Source: an uncultured Muribaculaceae bacterium
Lineage (GTDB): Bacteria; Bacteroidota; Bacteroidia; Bacteroidales; Muribaculaceae
Length of the DNA: 64,000 nt
Direction: 5' to 3'
Assembly: GCA_910578075.1 (NCBI GenBank)
Contig: CAJTPK010000024.1
Coordinates: forward strand, 1 to 64,000
Shown here: one piece after another, positions 17,529 to 25,239 of the stretch
Position numbering within the stretch: the stretch's first letter is position 1
How the letters are laid out: each line of letters begins with the position of its first letter
Program-made: the position numbers and the translations under genes
Notes under the pieces: model-generated
What the model saw: only the letters and a program-made list of their open reading frames with translations
Databases searched by the model: none
Told to the model about the DNA's origin: nothing

Positions 17529-18368
17529 ATGATGAATGTAAAGAATCTGAAGAGGGGCGTGGCTTTGGGCATCCTCGCTCTTTCAGCTGCAACAATGTTC
17601 GCCCAGACGCAGCAGATCCGTGTTTTCTCGCATCGTGGCGGTCGCATGGAGCATGACGAGAACACAATGGAGGCATTTCAGGCCTCGCATAAGGCCGGTT
17701 ATACCGGTTATGAGACCGATATCCGCATGACAAAAGACGGCGAACTGGTGGTGACACATGACAGCAAGCTTGACCGAACCACTAACGGCACGGGCGCTGT
17801 CGAGCTTAAAACGCTTGCCGAAATCCGTAAACTCAATACAAAGAAAGGTAACAAGATGCTCACCCTTGATGAGCTGATGGAATTTCTGAAAGATAAGCCG
17901 GGTCTCTATGTGGAGTTCGAGATGAAGACCAATCCCGATTCGCTCTATCCCGAGTCTACGTTGCCTGTGTATGTCGACAAACTTTATAAAAAGGTGATGG
18001 CAAAGAAGCCGGCTGATGCTGAATTCCTTTTCACCTCTTCCGACACACGCGCTTTGCGCTGCATGCAGCAGCGTCATCCGGATGCTGATCTGCTGCTTAT
18101 CACGAGTGATCCTTTGAGCAAGGCAACGATCAATCTCTGCAAGGGTCTTGGAATAAAGAGGATCGGTTCGAAGATGGAGGGTACTTCCCGCGAGGCTGTA
18201 AAACTCGCACACAAAAAGGGTATATCAGTAAGTCTATGGCCCGGACAATCGATCGCGGATTTCATGCTTGGCGCATATCTTGGCGCAGACTATCTCTGCA
18301 CAGACATCCCGATCCAGCAGAAAGAATGGCAGGAGAAAAATGCTCCATGGCTCAACGTCAGATACTAA
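17529..18368 (+). CDS. Secreted glycerophosphodiester phosphodiesterase
   Basis: 279 residues with a signal peptide (LGILALSAATMFAQ). The GDPD TIM-barrel signature is complete at the N-terminus: FSHRGGRMEHDENTMEAF (HRG and E-N-T), YETDIRMTKDGELVVTHD (ExD and HD metal/catalytic residues), then DRTTNGTG, YVEFEMKT and C-terminal LGADYLCTDIP. The family cleaves glycerophosphodiesters to glycerol-3-phosphate and an alcohol, using Ca2+ or Mg2+. The signal peptide places it in the periplasm. It is transcribed alone in the same direction as the phosphoesterase/SusCD locus, separated from it by repeats. A shared phosphate-ester acquisition role is inference. ATG codons at 17529 and 17532 are equally possible starts. 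Confidence 0.93.
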   Translation: MMNVKNLKRGVALGILALSAATMFAQTQQIRVFSHRGGRMEHDENTMEAFQASHKAGYTGYETDIRMTKDGELVVTHDSKLDRTTNGTGAVELKTLAEIRKLNTKKGNKMLTLDELMEFLKDKPGLYVEFEMKTNPDSLYPESTLPVYVDKLYKKVMAKKPADAEFLFTSSDTRALRCMQQRHPDADLLLITSDPLSKATINLCKGLGIKRIGSKMEGTSREAVKLAHKKGISVSLWPGQSIADFMLGAYLGADYLCTDIPIQQKEWQEKNAPWLNVRY

Positions 18369-18438
18369 CCATCGCATGTTTTCCCTCTAACCACACTCCT
18401 CAACTTTCCTCAAACCATTATAACCAGGGGAAACCATT

Positions 18439-18635
18439 TTTCTTTCCTCTAACCATTTAAACCATTATAACCATTCAAAAGCTTCGCTTTTGGCTTGACA
18501 CGAAAAGCTTGACTCAAAGTTCCAGGCGAAGCTTGTTGGGTGCGCGCACTGCAGGTGCGTGGTGCGTCAAGCCCCCTCCACTTTCATTAAACCTTTGAAT
18601 GGTTTTGAATGGTCTAAATGGTTTGATCAAATTAA
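18439..18635. repeat. Degenerate copy of the ATGGTT/GGTGCGTG intergenic element
   Basis: The left side carries AACCATT units and CAAAAGCTTCGCTTTTG. The centre has GCAGGTGCGTGGTGCGTCAA, and the right side has ATGGTTTTGAATGG in inverted orientation. The arrangement (arm, GGTGCGTG core, inverted arm) is the same as in the larger 31.2-31.7 kb element. It lies between the GDPD gene and the convergent rpmA gene, and no gene is seen in it. Confidence 0.75.
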
Positions 18636-18663
18636 TCGAGCTGATGATGGCAGGGGAAAAGAA

Positions 18664-18693
18664 AACAGGTTGTGTCGGAAGACACAACCTGTT
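18664..18693. terminator. Bidirectional terminator between GDPD region and rpmA
   Basis: Stem AACAGGTTGTGTC/GACACAACCTGTT with loop GGAA is followed by TTTTATTT on the plus strand, while the minus strand reads TTCTTTT after the stem. It can end both the rightward transcript and the leftward rplU-rpmA transcript. Confidence 0.88.
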
Positions 18694-18715
18694 TTTATTT
18701 CAGGGGAAAGAAGTG

Positions 18716-18976
18716 TTACGCTTCTTTGGGCTGCACATTGATGAACTTGCGACCCTCTTTGCCGGTGGTGAACACCACGATTCCGTCGATGAGAGCGAAG
18801 AGAGTGTGATCCTTACCCATACCGACATTCAGACCGGGATGGTGAACTGTTCCACGCTGACGTTTGATGATGTTTCCTGCCTTGCAGTATGAACCACCGA
18901 AGATTTTGACTCCAAGTCGTTTGCTTTCTGATTCGCGGCCGTTCTTAGAACTACCGACACCTTTCTTATGTGCCAT
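18716..18976 (-). CDS. rpmA: 50S ribosomal protein L27
   Basis: 86 residues. MAHKKGVGSSKNGRESESKR and the core GTVHHPGLNVGMGKDHTLFA are diagnostic of bL27, which sits at the peptidyl-transferase centre. The N-terminus begins directly with AHKKG, without the cleavable extension seen in Firmicutes. It is the second gene of the rplU-rpmA operon (15 nt gap), the usual order, and is followed by a strong terminator. Confidence 0.98.
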   Translation of the reverse strand: MAHKKGVGSSKNGRESESKRLGVKIFGGSYCKAGNIIKRQRGTVHHPGLNVGMGKDHTLFALIDGIVVFTTGKEGRKFINVQPKEA

Positions 18977-18991
18977 TTCTTATCTACGGTT

Positions 18992-19315
18992 TTAAGCGGT
19001 TACAATTTTTTTGATTAACACTTTGGTGAAGCACTGACGGTGACCGTTCTTGCGACGATAGCCTTTGCGGCGTTTCTTCTTGAAGACAATCACTTTCTCG
19101 CCTTTTACAAGGGGAGTGAGAACTTCACATTCCACTTTTGCGCCTTCAACGGCAGGCGCACCGACCTTAACGTCGCCGTCGGCATCAATGAGGAGCACTT
19201 TGTCGAAAGCGACTGCCTCGCCCTCTTTTGCTTCCTCGCCGAGGAAATGAACATACAGGAATTTGCCTTCTTCGGCTTTGAACTGCTGTCCTTTAATTTC
19301 TACGATAGCGTACAT
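18992..19315 (-). CDS. rplU: 50S ribosomal protein L21
   Basis: 107 residues. MYAIVEIKGQQFKAEEGKFL and the C-terminal KKRRKGYRRKNGHRQCFTKV are classical bL21, which binds 23S rRNA. It leads the rplU-rpmA operon. The 5' leader (about 19316-19395) contains a GAGCC/GGCTC hairpin and a CCGCCAAGG segment that could be an autoregulatory structure (inference). Confidence 0.98.
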   Translation of the reverse strand: MYAIVEIKGQQFKAEEGKFLYVHFLGEEAKEGEAVAFDKVLLIDADGDVKVGAPAVEGAKVECEVLTPLVKGEKVIVFKKKRRKGYRRKNGHRQCFTKVLIKKIVTA

Positions 19316-19398
19316 TTAAACTATTGAATTATAAATGAATCCGTTGGGCGGAGCCTTCTCGGAGGCTCACTTTTCCAAGCCTTGGCGGAAAATGCGAT

Positions 19399-19430
19399 GC
19401 AAAAGTAATAAAATTTCCGGGGATGGCAAA
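19399..19430 (-). promoter_or_regulatory. rplU-rpmA promoter
   Basis: Minus-strand -7 TACTTTTGC (complement of 19399-19407) and -33 TTTG (complement of 19427-19430) have exactly 19 nt between them, a near-perfect Bacteroidetes sigma-ABfr promoter. Confidence 0.85.
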
Positions 19431-19446
19431 ATTTAGCGGTGATTAT

Positions 19447-19478
19447 TTTGCAGAGAGCGAATTATTTTGTAATTTTGC
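19447..19478 (+). promoter_or_regulatory. rpsO promoter
   Basis: -33 TTTG at 19447-19450 and -7 TAATTTTGC at 19470-19478 are separated by 19 nt. The leader (about 19485-19583) holds a GCCG...CGGC hairpin with GGCCGAGAGAGCC inside, in the place where S15 autoregulatory leaders usually lie. Confidence 0.85.
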
Positions 19479-19583
19479 AACGCTTTTCGAGAAAAGTAGC
19501 CGACAGGGCCGAGAGAGCCCGACGGCGACAGCTTTTCAAAGAAAGGTAACAATTTTTTAATAATCATTTAAATTCTCTCAATC

Positions 19584-19859
19584 ATGCATCTTTCAGCAGA
19601 AGAAAAGAAACACATTTTCGAGACTTACGGCCAGGGTCCTACAGACACAGGTAGCCCCGAAAGCCAGATCGCCCTTTTCTCGGTTCGTATCAAACACCTT
19701 ACCGAGCATCTTAAGGAGAATCACAAGGACTACACCACCGCACGTGCCCTCAAGGCTCTCGTTGGTCAGCGTCGTAGCCTTCTTGACTACCTGATCCGCA
19801 AGGATATCAACCGTTATCGTGCGATCATCGCCAAGAAGGAACTCGGAATCAGAAAATAA
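19584..19859 (+). CDS. rpsO: 30S ribosomal protein S15
   Basis: 91 residues. The uS15 signature is clear: TYGQGPTDTGSPESQIALFS, RIKHLTEHLKENHKDY, LVGQRRSLLDYL and the C-terminal YRAIIAKKELGIRK. It binds the central domain of 16S rRNA and nucleates assembly. It is a single-gene unit with its own promoter and a terminator 26 nt after the stop. Confidence 0.98.
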   Translation: MHLSAEEKKHIFETYGQGPTDTGSPESQIALFSVRIKHLTEHLKENHKDYTTARALKALVGQRRSLLDYLIRKDINRYRAIIAKKELGIRK

Positions 19860-19885
19860 TTCTGCAAGTTTCGCAAAAAAAATTA

Positions 19886-19917
19886 AAAGCAGAGGAGAAA
19901 ATCCTTTGCTTTTTTTG
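19886..19917 (+). terminator. rpsO terminator
   Basis: Hairpin AAAGCAGAGGA-GAAAA-TCCTTTGCTTT (one G-T pair) runs into a T-stretch. Confidence 0.85.
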
Positions 19918-19940
19918 TTATATTAACAGAAATTAAGATT

Positions 19941-20351
19941 ATGAATAAAGCGCAGCGCATAATAGGGAAACTTCCCCCTTGGATACTTACCGCCGTGACT
20001 ACGGTGGCAATTCTCTGGCTAACACTCGCGCCCCGACCACTCGGCGATCTTAAGCCTGAACTTTTTCCGGGGGCTGACAAGGTGGTGCACGCCATCATGT
20101 TCGGGGGGCTCGCGCTGATGGTTTTTGTCGACAGGTCGCGTGCTCACGGGTGGTCCAGGATTCCGCTTTCATTCATGATTATATCCACCGTTGCCGTCAT
20201 GGCATTCGGCGTCGGGATAGAATTTCTACAGGAAATGATGCATGCCGGCCGCTCTTTTGATGTATGCGACATCTGGGCAGACATAGCCGGGGCGGCGCTA
20301 TCCGCTATTCTATGGACCTTACTTACACGATTCTACTATGGGGCAAGATAA
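19941..20351 (+). CDS. VanZ-like small membrane protein
   Basis: 136 residues with four predicted membrane helices: ILTAVTTVAILWLTLAP, KVVHAIMFGGLALMVF, FMIISTVAVMAFGVGIEFLQ and WADIAGAALSAILWTLL. The pattern LAPRPLG...GADKVVHAIMFGGLA...EFLQE...R.FDVCDIWADIAGA matches VanZ-family proteins, whose function outside teicoplanin resistance is unknown. Its last 14 nt overlap the tamB start, so the two are translationally coupled, hinting at a link to envelope biogenesis (inference). Confidence 0.82.
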   Translation: MNKAQRIIGKLPPWILTAVTTVAILWLTLAPRPLGDLKPELFPGADKVVHAIMFGGLALMVFVDRSRAHGWSRIPLSFMIISTVAVMAFGVGIEFLQEMMHAGRSFDVCDIWADIAGAALSAILWTLLTRFYYGAR

Positions 20352-23300
20352 CATTCACGATAACGAGAACGTAAAAGACTCCGGCAAGGAGGTGAAAAAT
20401 GCGAAGCCGCAGCACCGGCATCTCATCAAGACCACGTGGCTCAGACGCACGTTGAAGACCTTGATGTGGATTCTCATAGGGATTCTGTTGCTGCCTGTGC
20501 TGCTTTACATCCCGCCTGTACAGACGTTTGTGAAGAATGTGGCATGTAATTTCGTGTATAAGTCAACAGGCATGAAAGTTGAGATCGGCAAATTCCGTCT
20601 CTCTTTCCCTCTTGATGTGAATCTTGACAATGTCGTGGTGCTCGATCAGCATGCCGACACTATGGTAAGAGCCCGTAATGTGGTGGCGGACGTGAAGATG
20701 CTCCCGTTGCTGAAACTTGATGTGCAGATAAAGCGGTTGAGTCTTCAGGATGGATATTACCGGATGGTTTCTCCCGACTCATCGATGGTGATGAGTGTGG
20801 CGGCAGGTTTCCTTGATGTGGACGATAAAAGCTCCGCGAACATGTCGAGCGGAGAGATCAATCTCAACAAGGCGCTTCTGCGTGACGGCAATCTGAAGCT
20901 CTACATGAATGTATGGAAGCAGAAGCCGACACCAAAAGACACCACGCCCTCAACGCCATTCCTTATCAAGGCAAACGACCTACAGCTTCAGAATTTCTCC
21001 TTCGCCATGTCGATGCTTCCTACTATCGACACGCTCTATCTCAATGCCGGCGATGTGCGGTTGCGTAGCGGAGTTGTGGATTTAGGTAAAAACAGCGTGA
21101 GCTGGAAACTCGCCTCCGTCGCTGATGGTTCGGGTGCCTATATCACGCCCACGCCCGAATGGGTGGCAGAGCATCCCGCTCCTGTGTCAGAGCCGTCAGA
21201 TACCCCTCCGATGCAGATCCGAGGCGACTCAATTTCGCTCGACAGCTTCAATTTCATATATGCCATGAAAGGAGCCAAGCCGCTCCCGGGGTTTGACGCA
21301 TCATATATCGACGTATCTGAGATTGCATTGGGAATGAGGAATTTTTACAATGAATCATCCACCGTGCGTCTGCCCATCACGCGTCTGCAAGCGAAAGAGC
21401 GCAGCGGATTGAGAATTGTCAGCGGCAAAGGGGATGTGAATGTCGACAGCACAGGGCTTGCGCTGAAGAATCTTGATATCAACACATTGTATTCATACGT
21501 AAGGGGTAGCGCGGATGTGCCGTTCGCCCTCATGGAACTAAAGCCCCAGGCACCGGTGAATGTGAATGTGTCCGCTCGTGTAGGTATGCCTGACATTGAT
21601 TCGTTCATGCCTGATCTTAAGGAATACACCTCGATGCTACCTGCCCGCAATCCTCTGGATGTCAACCTTGAGGCGGCAGGAACATTGGAGTCTGTGGATA
21701 TTGACCGTCTTGATGCCGAGTTGCGCGATGTGCTGAGTATCCGGGCATCCGGGTATGCCGATAATCCTCTTGATATCAAGAAAATGGAAGCGGAAGTGGA
21801 TTTTGACGGAAGATTGTCGGATCCCCGTATCATTGATAAATTCACCGGTAAATCAGGGATAAAGGTGCCGGCATTCCATATCGAAGGCACCGCTTCGGTA
21901 GAAAGAGAGAATTATGGCGCGGATTTCACATTGACCAGCACCGCCGGAAACGCCACGGGACGCGGTCATGTGGGAATGAACTCAGAGAAATATGATGTGG
22001 ATGCGGAAGTGACAGGTCTTAATGTAGGTTATTTCATGCCCACTCTCGGAATAGGGGAGGTCACCGCATCCGTAAAGGCAGATGGAGCAGGTTTTAATCC
22101 GCTCAGCGGACGGGCTGTCACGAACGCCTCCGTCCGTGTCAACTCTATAGAATACAACAAGAGATTGCTGCGCGACATCCGTGCTGACATCAACCTGCAT
22201 CCTGACAAGAATTTCGATATTTATGCGGTATCCTCCAACCCCGGTCTCGATCTTGATCTTGAGGGGAGCGGAGCGATACATCCCGATGATTATGCATTCG
22301 ACATCACGGCACATATCCGCGATCTCGACCTTCAGAAGATAGGCATGAGCGAGACAATGAACAGCGGGAAAGGCACGATATATATCAACGGTACCGCCAG
22401 CCCGGAGCGCTGGCTTTATGCCGCTGATGTGAAACTGACTGATTTCGACTGGAATCTGCCCAACCAGTATATCCATCTTCCGGGAGGATTGACAGCGCGC
22501 ATAGATGCCACGGAGAATTCAACATCAGCAGACATCGATTCATATATGACATCGCTGGCGTTCCGCAGCCCCACAGGCCTTAAATTGCTGACAGATGCCA
22601 TGACCAAAGCTTCAGGCATTGTGATGGCGCAAGTGAAAGACCGGGATCTGCGCGTCGACAGCATAAGCCGGGCATTGCCGCCGTTTACGCTGTCGCTCAA
22701 CGCCTCCGGCCGCGGACTGCTGAACCAGTTCCTTGTGCCTTCCGGCATGAGCCTTGATACGGTGTATGGTTCCATCGTGAAGGATTCGCTTCTGCATGGA
22801 AATATCGGGGCGCGTCAGTTCACATCCGGTTCAATAGGGATAGATACTCTTAACCTCGCCCTCTCCGAACGCCGACACCTGCTTGATTACAGGATTCACA
22901 TGGGCAACCGCCCCGGCACTCTTGACGAGTTCGCCCAGGTGAATCTCAACGGGTATCTCGGTAACAACCGTTTCGGAGCCTTCCTGACCCAGCACAACAT
23001 CCAGGGTAAGATGGGTTATCGCCTCGGTCTGACAGGAGCATTGCAGGATTCGATAGTTTCGGTACACCTCACTCCTTTGAAGTCGACGATAGCATATCTG
23101 CCGTGGACTCTCAACGATGACAACTTCATAGATTATAATATCTACAACCGCAAGATAGATGCAAACCTGATGGCAAGCAGTGCTGAAAGCAGCATCCTGC
23201 TGCGCACGGAGCCTACCGATCTTGGCATCGATCAACTTCATATGAAGCTTGATAACATACGGATTCAGGACTTCCTCAGCATGAGTCTCACGGCGCCACC

Positions 23301-25239
23301 GATTAGCGGTTCTGTTGATTCCGACCTCACTGTGCTCTATGATGGCAATACATTGAGAGGAAAGGGTACGCTCGGGGTTCGTCAGCTCACTTATGAGAAA
23401 AATCTTCTCGGAGATTTCGACATGAACTTGCGTGCGGGTATGGCTCATGACGGCAGTACGGGTGTGGATGCTTCCATGCTTATCAACGGCAAACCCGCTT
23501 TGGGGGTATATGCGAGATTGCGCCAGGATTCCGTAGGACTCGCTCCTGACAGTATTGGGGTGCGCCTCACCGAGTTCCCGCTTTCGCTTGCCAATCCGTT
23601 CCTGAACAATACCGCCACTCTCGCCGGAAGCCTTAACGGAGCGATGCGCATGGACGGTTCGTTCACAAAACCGGTGCTTAACGGTAACATAGCCTTCGAA
23701 GACGCTTCGGCATATATCCCGATGGCAGGGTGCAAGCTCTCGTTTGATACGGTTCCTGTCACAGTGGTCAACAGTGTAGTTGATTTTGATAAGTTCGATA
23801 TCTACGGGGCAAATGCAAATCCCATAACGGTTGATGGCACTGTAGATGCGGCATCTTTCTCCAATATCCTTCTGAATCTCGGAGTCAATGCCCAGAATTG
23901 CCAGCTTGTCAAGAGTGACAACCGCTCTAAGGCGGATCTTTACGGCAAACTGTTCATTGATCTTGACGGTTCGGTGAAAGGCTCCCTTTCACTTATGGAT
24001 ATCAAGGCGAACCTGAATATCCTTGGAACCACGGATGTAACCTATCGTGTCAACATGGAGGCATCGCAGCTTTCGGCAGGAGGCCCGAACGATGTTGTGA
24101 AATTTGTGAATTTCAACGATACAACGCAGGTGAATATGGCTGACTCTGTAGCTCAGACCTCATCGATGCGTATACGTGCAGGGTTGACCATCTCTCCCGG
24201 AACGCAGGCAACTGTGCTTCTTTCCACCAACGGCACGAGTCGCGTGCAGCTGCAGCCTACCGCGAATCTGAATTATTTCCAGAATTACATGGGCGACATG
24301 AAGCTCAACGGAACATTCACACTCGGCAACGGCTTTGTGCGCTACAAGTTCCCGGCGATAGGAGAGAAGATGTTTACCTTCAATCCCGCAAGCAAAGTGA
24401 CATGGGGCGGAGATATTATGAATCCGCGTCTAAGCGTGATAGCCACTGATGAGATGAAAGTGAATGTGATGCAAGGGTCAAGTAGCCAGATGGTCAACTT
24501 CCTTGTGACACTGAAGGCTGACGGCACCTTGAATTCACCGAAGATCGCATTTGATCTGTCAACGAATGATGACATAACTATCCAGAATGAGTTGCAGTCG
24601 ATGAGTGCTGACCAGCGCATGACCCAGGCTATGAATATGCTTATAACCGGTCAGTATTCCGGAAAGAATGTCAAGGGTACAAACATAATGGGAGCCGGAA
24701 GCAGCATGCTGTACGGATACCTCGAAGGTCAGCTGAACTCCTGGCTTGCCAAGAATGTGAGGGGAGTGGATCTGTCTTTCGGAGTAGATCAGTATGACCG
24801 TGTCACAGATGGTGCCAGCTCAACTCAGATGAGCTACAGCTATCAGGTGTCGAAATCGTTGTTCAACAACCGTTTCAAGATACAGGTGGGTGGTAACTAC
24901 TCCACCGATGCATCGGCTGACGAGAACCTCAGTCAGAATCTGGTAAGCGACATATCCGCTGAATACATATTGAAACAGACGGAGACTCTCAACATGTCGG
25001 TGAAGCTTTTCAGGCATACCGGATACGAGAGCATTTTGGAGGGAGAGGTGACCGAGACCGGAGGCGGTTTCGTGATGAAGCGAAAGCTTAACAATCTGCT
25101 TCACCTTTTCAGGTTCCGCAGAAAGAAGAATAAGGAAAACTCCGATACCACAGCGGTAAGGGAGATAACACTCCCCGCAGATTCATTGCGTAAGGATACG
25201 GTTGCAATCAGAAAGGAGGATGCAAATGAAAAGGATTAA
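20338..25239 (+). CDS. tamB: TamB-like translocation and assembly module protein
   Basis: 1633 residues. A cytoplasmic N-terminus of about 35 residues is followed by one membrane anchor (TLMWILIGILLLPVLLYIPP). A very long periplasmic beta-taco-like region comes next, with recurrent ID/LDL-rich strands (AsmA/YhdP/TamB superfamily). The conserved C-terminal TamB (DUF490) domain spans about 1150-1580, including FRYK-like GNGFVRYKFPAIGEKMF and the terminal VSKSLFNNRFKIQVGGNYS. TamB bridges inner and outer membranes, serving outer-membrane protein assembly and/or phospholipid transport. It overlaps the VanZ gene by 14 nt and the tamL gene by 14 nt. The length is in the upper normal range for Bacteroidetes. 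Confidence 0.93.
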   Translation: MGQDNIHDNENVKDSGKEVKNAKPQHRHLIKTTWLRRTLKTLMWILIGILLLPVLLYIPPVQTFVKNVACNFVYKSTGMKVEIGKFRLSFPLDVNLDNVVVLDQHADTMVRARNVVADVKMLPLLKLDVQIKRLSLQDGYYRMVSPDSSMVMSVAAGFLDVDDKSSANMSSGEINLNKALLRDGNLKLYMNVWKQKPTPKDTTPSTPFLIKANDLQLQNFSFAMSMLPTIDTLYLNAGDVRLRSGVVDLGKNSVSWKLASVADGSGAYITPTPEWVAEHPAPVSEPSDTPPMQIRGDSISLDSFNFIYAMKGAKPLPGFDASYIDVSEIALGMRNFYNESSTVRLPITRLQAKERSGLRIVSGKGDVNVDSTGLALKNLDINTLYSYVRGSADVPFALMELKPQAPVNVNVSARVGMPDIDSFMPDLKEYTSMLPARNPLDVNLEAAGTLESVDIDRLDAELRDVLSIRASGYADNPLDIKKMEAEVDFDGRLSDPRIIDKFTGKSGIKVPAFHIEGTASVERENYGADFTLTSTAGNATGRGHVGMNSEKYDVDAEVTGLNVGYFMPTLGIGEVTASVKADGAGFNPLSGRAVTNASVRVNSIEYNKRLLRDIRADINLHPDKNFDIYAVSSNPGLDLDLEGSGAIHPDDYAFDITAHIRDLDLQKIGMSETMNSGKGTIYINGTASPERWLYAADVKLTDFDWNLPNQYIHLPGGLTARIDATENSTSADIDSYMTSLAFRSPTGLKLLTDAMTKASGIVMAQVKDRDLRVDSISRALPPFTLSLNASGRGLLNQFLVPSGMSLDTVYGSIVKDSLLHGNIGARQFTSGSIGIDTLNLALSERRHLLDYRIHMGNRPGTLDEFAQVNLNGYLGNNRFGAFLTQHNIQGKMGYRLGLTGALQDSIVSVHLTPLKSTIAYLPWTLNDDNFIDYNIYNRKIDANLMASSAESSILLRTEPTDLGIDQLHMKLDNIRIQDFLSMSLTAPPISGSVDSDLTVLYDGNTLRGKGTLGVRQLTYEKNLLGDFDMNLRAGMAHDGSTGVDASMLINGKPALGVYARLRQDSVGLAPDSIGVRLTEFPLSLANPFLNNTATLAGSLNGAMRMDGSFTKPVLNGNIAFEDASAYIPMAGCKLSFDTVPVTVVNSVVDFDKFDIYGANANPITVDGTVDAASFSNILLNLGVNAQNCQLVKSDNRSKADLYGKLFIDLDGSVKGSLSLMDIKANLNILGTTDVTYRVNMEASQLSAGGPNDVVKFVNFNDTTQVNMADSVAQTSSMRIRAGLTISPGTQATVLLSTNGTSRVQLQPTANLNYFQNYMGDMKLNGTFTLGNGFVRYKFPAIGEKMFTFNPASKVTWGGDIMNPRLSVIATDEMKVNVMQGSSSQMVNFLVTLKADGTLNSPKIAFDLSTNDDITIQNELQSMSADQRMTQAMNMLITGQYSGKNVKGTNIMGAGSSMLYGYLEGQLNSWLAKNVRGVDLSFGVDQYDRVTDGASSTQMSYSYQVSKSLFNNRFKIQVGGNYSTDASADENLSQNLVSDISAEYILKQTETLNMSVKLFRHTGYESILEGEVTETGGGFVMKRKLNNLLHLFRFRRKKNKENSDTTAVREITLPADSLRKDTVAIRKEDANEKD

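Noticed and set aside
21345..23771. Long antisense frames within tamB
   Set aside because: They lie opposite a complete, domain-consistent gene and show no signal, motif or promoter of their own.
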